A DNA stretch of 64,000 nucleotides from NCBI GenBank assembly GCA_963828215.1, contig CAWHFO010000065.1, positions 130,598 to 194,597 of the forward strand. The letters run 5' to 3'. The stretch is from CAVTJL01 sp963828215. Its GTDB lineage: Bacteria > Pseudomonadota > Alphaproteobacteria > Geminicoccales > Geminicoccaceae. Positions within the stretch are counted from its first letter, which is position 1; every line of letters starts with the position of its first letter. Both the position numbers and the translations under genes were made by a program. The notes under the pieces are model-generated. The model saw only the letters and a list, made by a program, of their open reading frames with translations. It was not told where the DNA came from and made no database searches. Of this stretch, positions 63,752-64,000 are shown in pieces.

Positions 63752-64000
63752 CCACGCGGGTCGGCTCGAAGCGGATGGCGGCCTCGATCCCGCCGGAGGC
63801 GATCAACGTCGCTTCCGCTCGGGAGAGGTCGATCCGTCACTGCCATCCGTCGAGGTTGCATCTGCGGTGGACGCGGCGGCCGTTGGCGGCGTCTCGGGCG
63901 GCGCTACCAGCCAATCCTTCTTCAGAGGGGCGAGGAGGCTCTATCCTTCCACGCTCTGGCTCACGGCGGCCGCCGCGAACGCCCGCAGGCGTTCCGGCCC
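63752..64000. other. Window end, no gene I can support
   Basis: 249 bp after vapC. Open stretches exist on both strands. The minus strand could hold the end of a gene entering from the right (ERLRAFAAAAVSQSVEG, stopping near 63942), but it is too short to identify. Confidence 0.3.

Overview
The window looks like the chromosome of a free-living, high-GC alphaproteobacterium, probably Rhodospirillales or Geminicoccales-like. The grounds are uniformly GC-rich codon use, a DksA of the single-cysteine alphaproteobacterial type, the order twin-TM protein / PduO-type adenosyltransferase / etfB / etfA / 3-hydroxybutyryl-CoA dehydrogenase, and a partial flagellar export cluster. I saw no rRNA or tRNA gene, so the placement is inference.

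Layout. 0-6.1 kb: an AraC-type regulator cut by the left edge, an arylsulfatase, a membrane-bound TPR regulator, and the formylglycine-generating enzyme that would mature the sulfatase. 6.4-7.3 kb: an HD-domain phosphohydrolase. 7.5-19.6 kb: a complete type III-A (Csm) CRISPR-Cas locus on the minus strand, cas6 > CARF protein (NE0113 family) > cas10 > csm2 > csm3 > csm4 > csm5 > CARF-HEPN protein (TIGR02710 family) > cas2 > cas1 > cas1-like > cas2 > a two-spacer array. Most junctions overlap by 4 nt (GTGA or ATGA). Cas10 keeps both the HD and GGDD motifs, so cyclic-oligoadenylate signalling to the two CARF effectors is expected. The adaptation part is doubled, and its second Cas1 lacks the metal-binding triad. 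19.8-26.8 kb: housekeeping genes (adenosyltransferase, ETF, Hbd, DksA, MoeB/ThiF, then FlhB-like, FliO, FliP).

27.4-40.8 kb: an exopolysaccharide/O-antigen island of lower and uneven GC, with a sugar-phosphate transferase, two glycosyltransferases, a methyltransferase-like protein, a GDP-mannose-epimerase-like protein, a sulfotransferase, a flippase, a beta-helix protein, a polymerase-like protein and a dTDP-glucose dehydratase. Nearly every gene here is split by single-base indels, although the protein can be followed from frame to frame. 40.9-48.9 kb: an accessory region of Uma2 nucleases, a Phd/PemK toxin-antitoxin pair, dispersed REP-like hairpins and repeated promoter cassettes, with an O-antigen ligase, an SDR and a MarC protein. 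49-50.5 kb: a VWA protein and a membrane DnaJ protein. 50.5-61.3 kb: two ABC uptake operons (polyamine-type and sugar-type) on either side of a beta-lactamase-fold hydrolase. 61.7-63.8 kb: a second member of the cassette-associated gene family, an orphan VapB and a VapBC pair whose toxin has lost a catalytic Glu.

Single-base frameshifts also hit dksA, moeB and several cas genes, so many 'broken' genes may be consensus errors rather than real decay. The observations I rate highest are the doubled adaptation module with a triad-less Cas1 paralogue, and a reused promoter design (TTGAC[A/G]-17-TATxxx with a start codon only 6-7 nt after the -10, often with a palindrome on the -35) driving a paralogous gene family next to REP elements.
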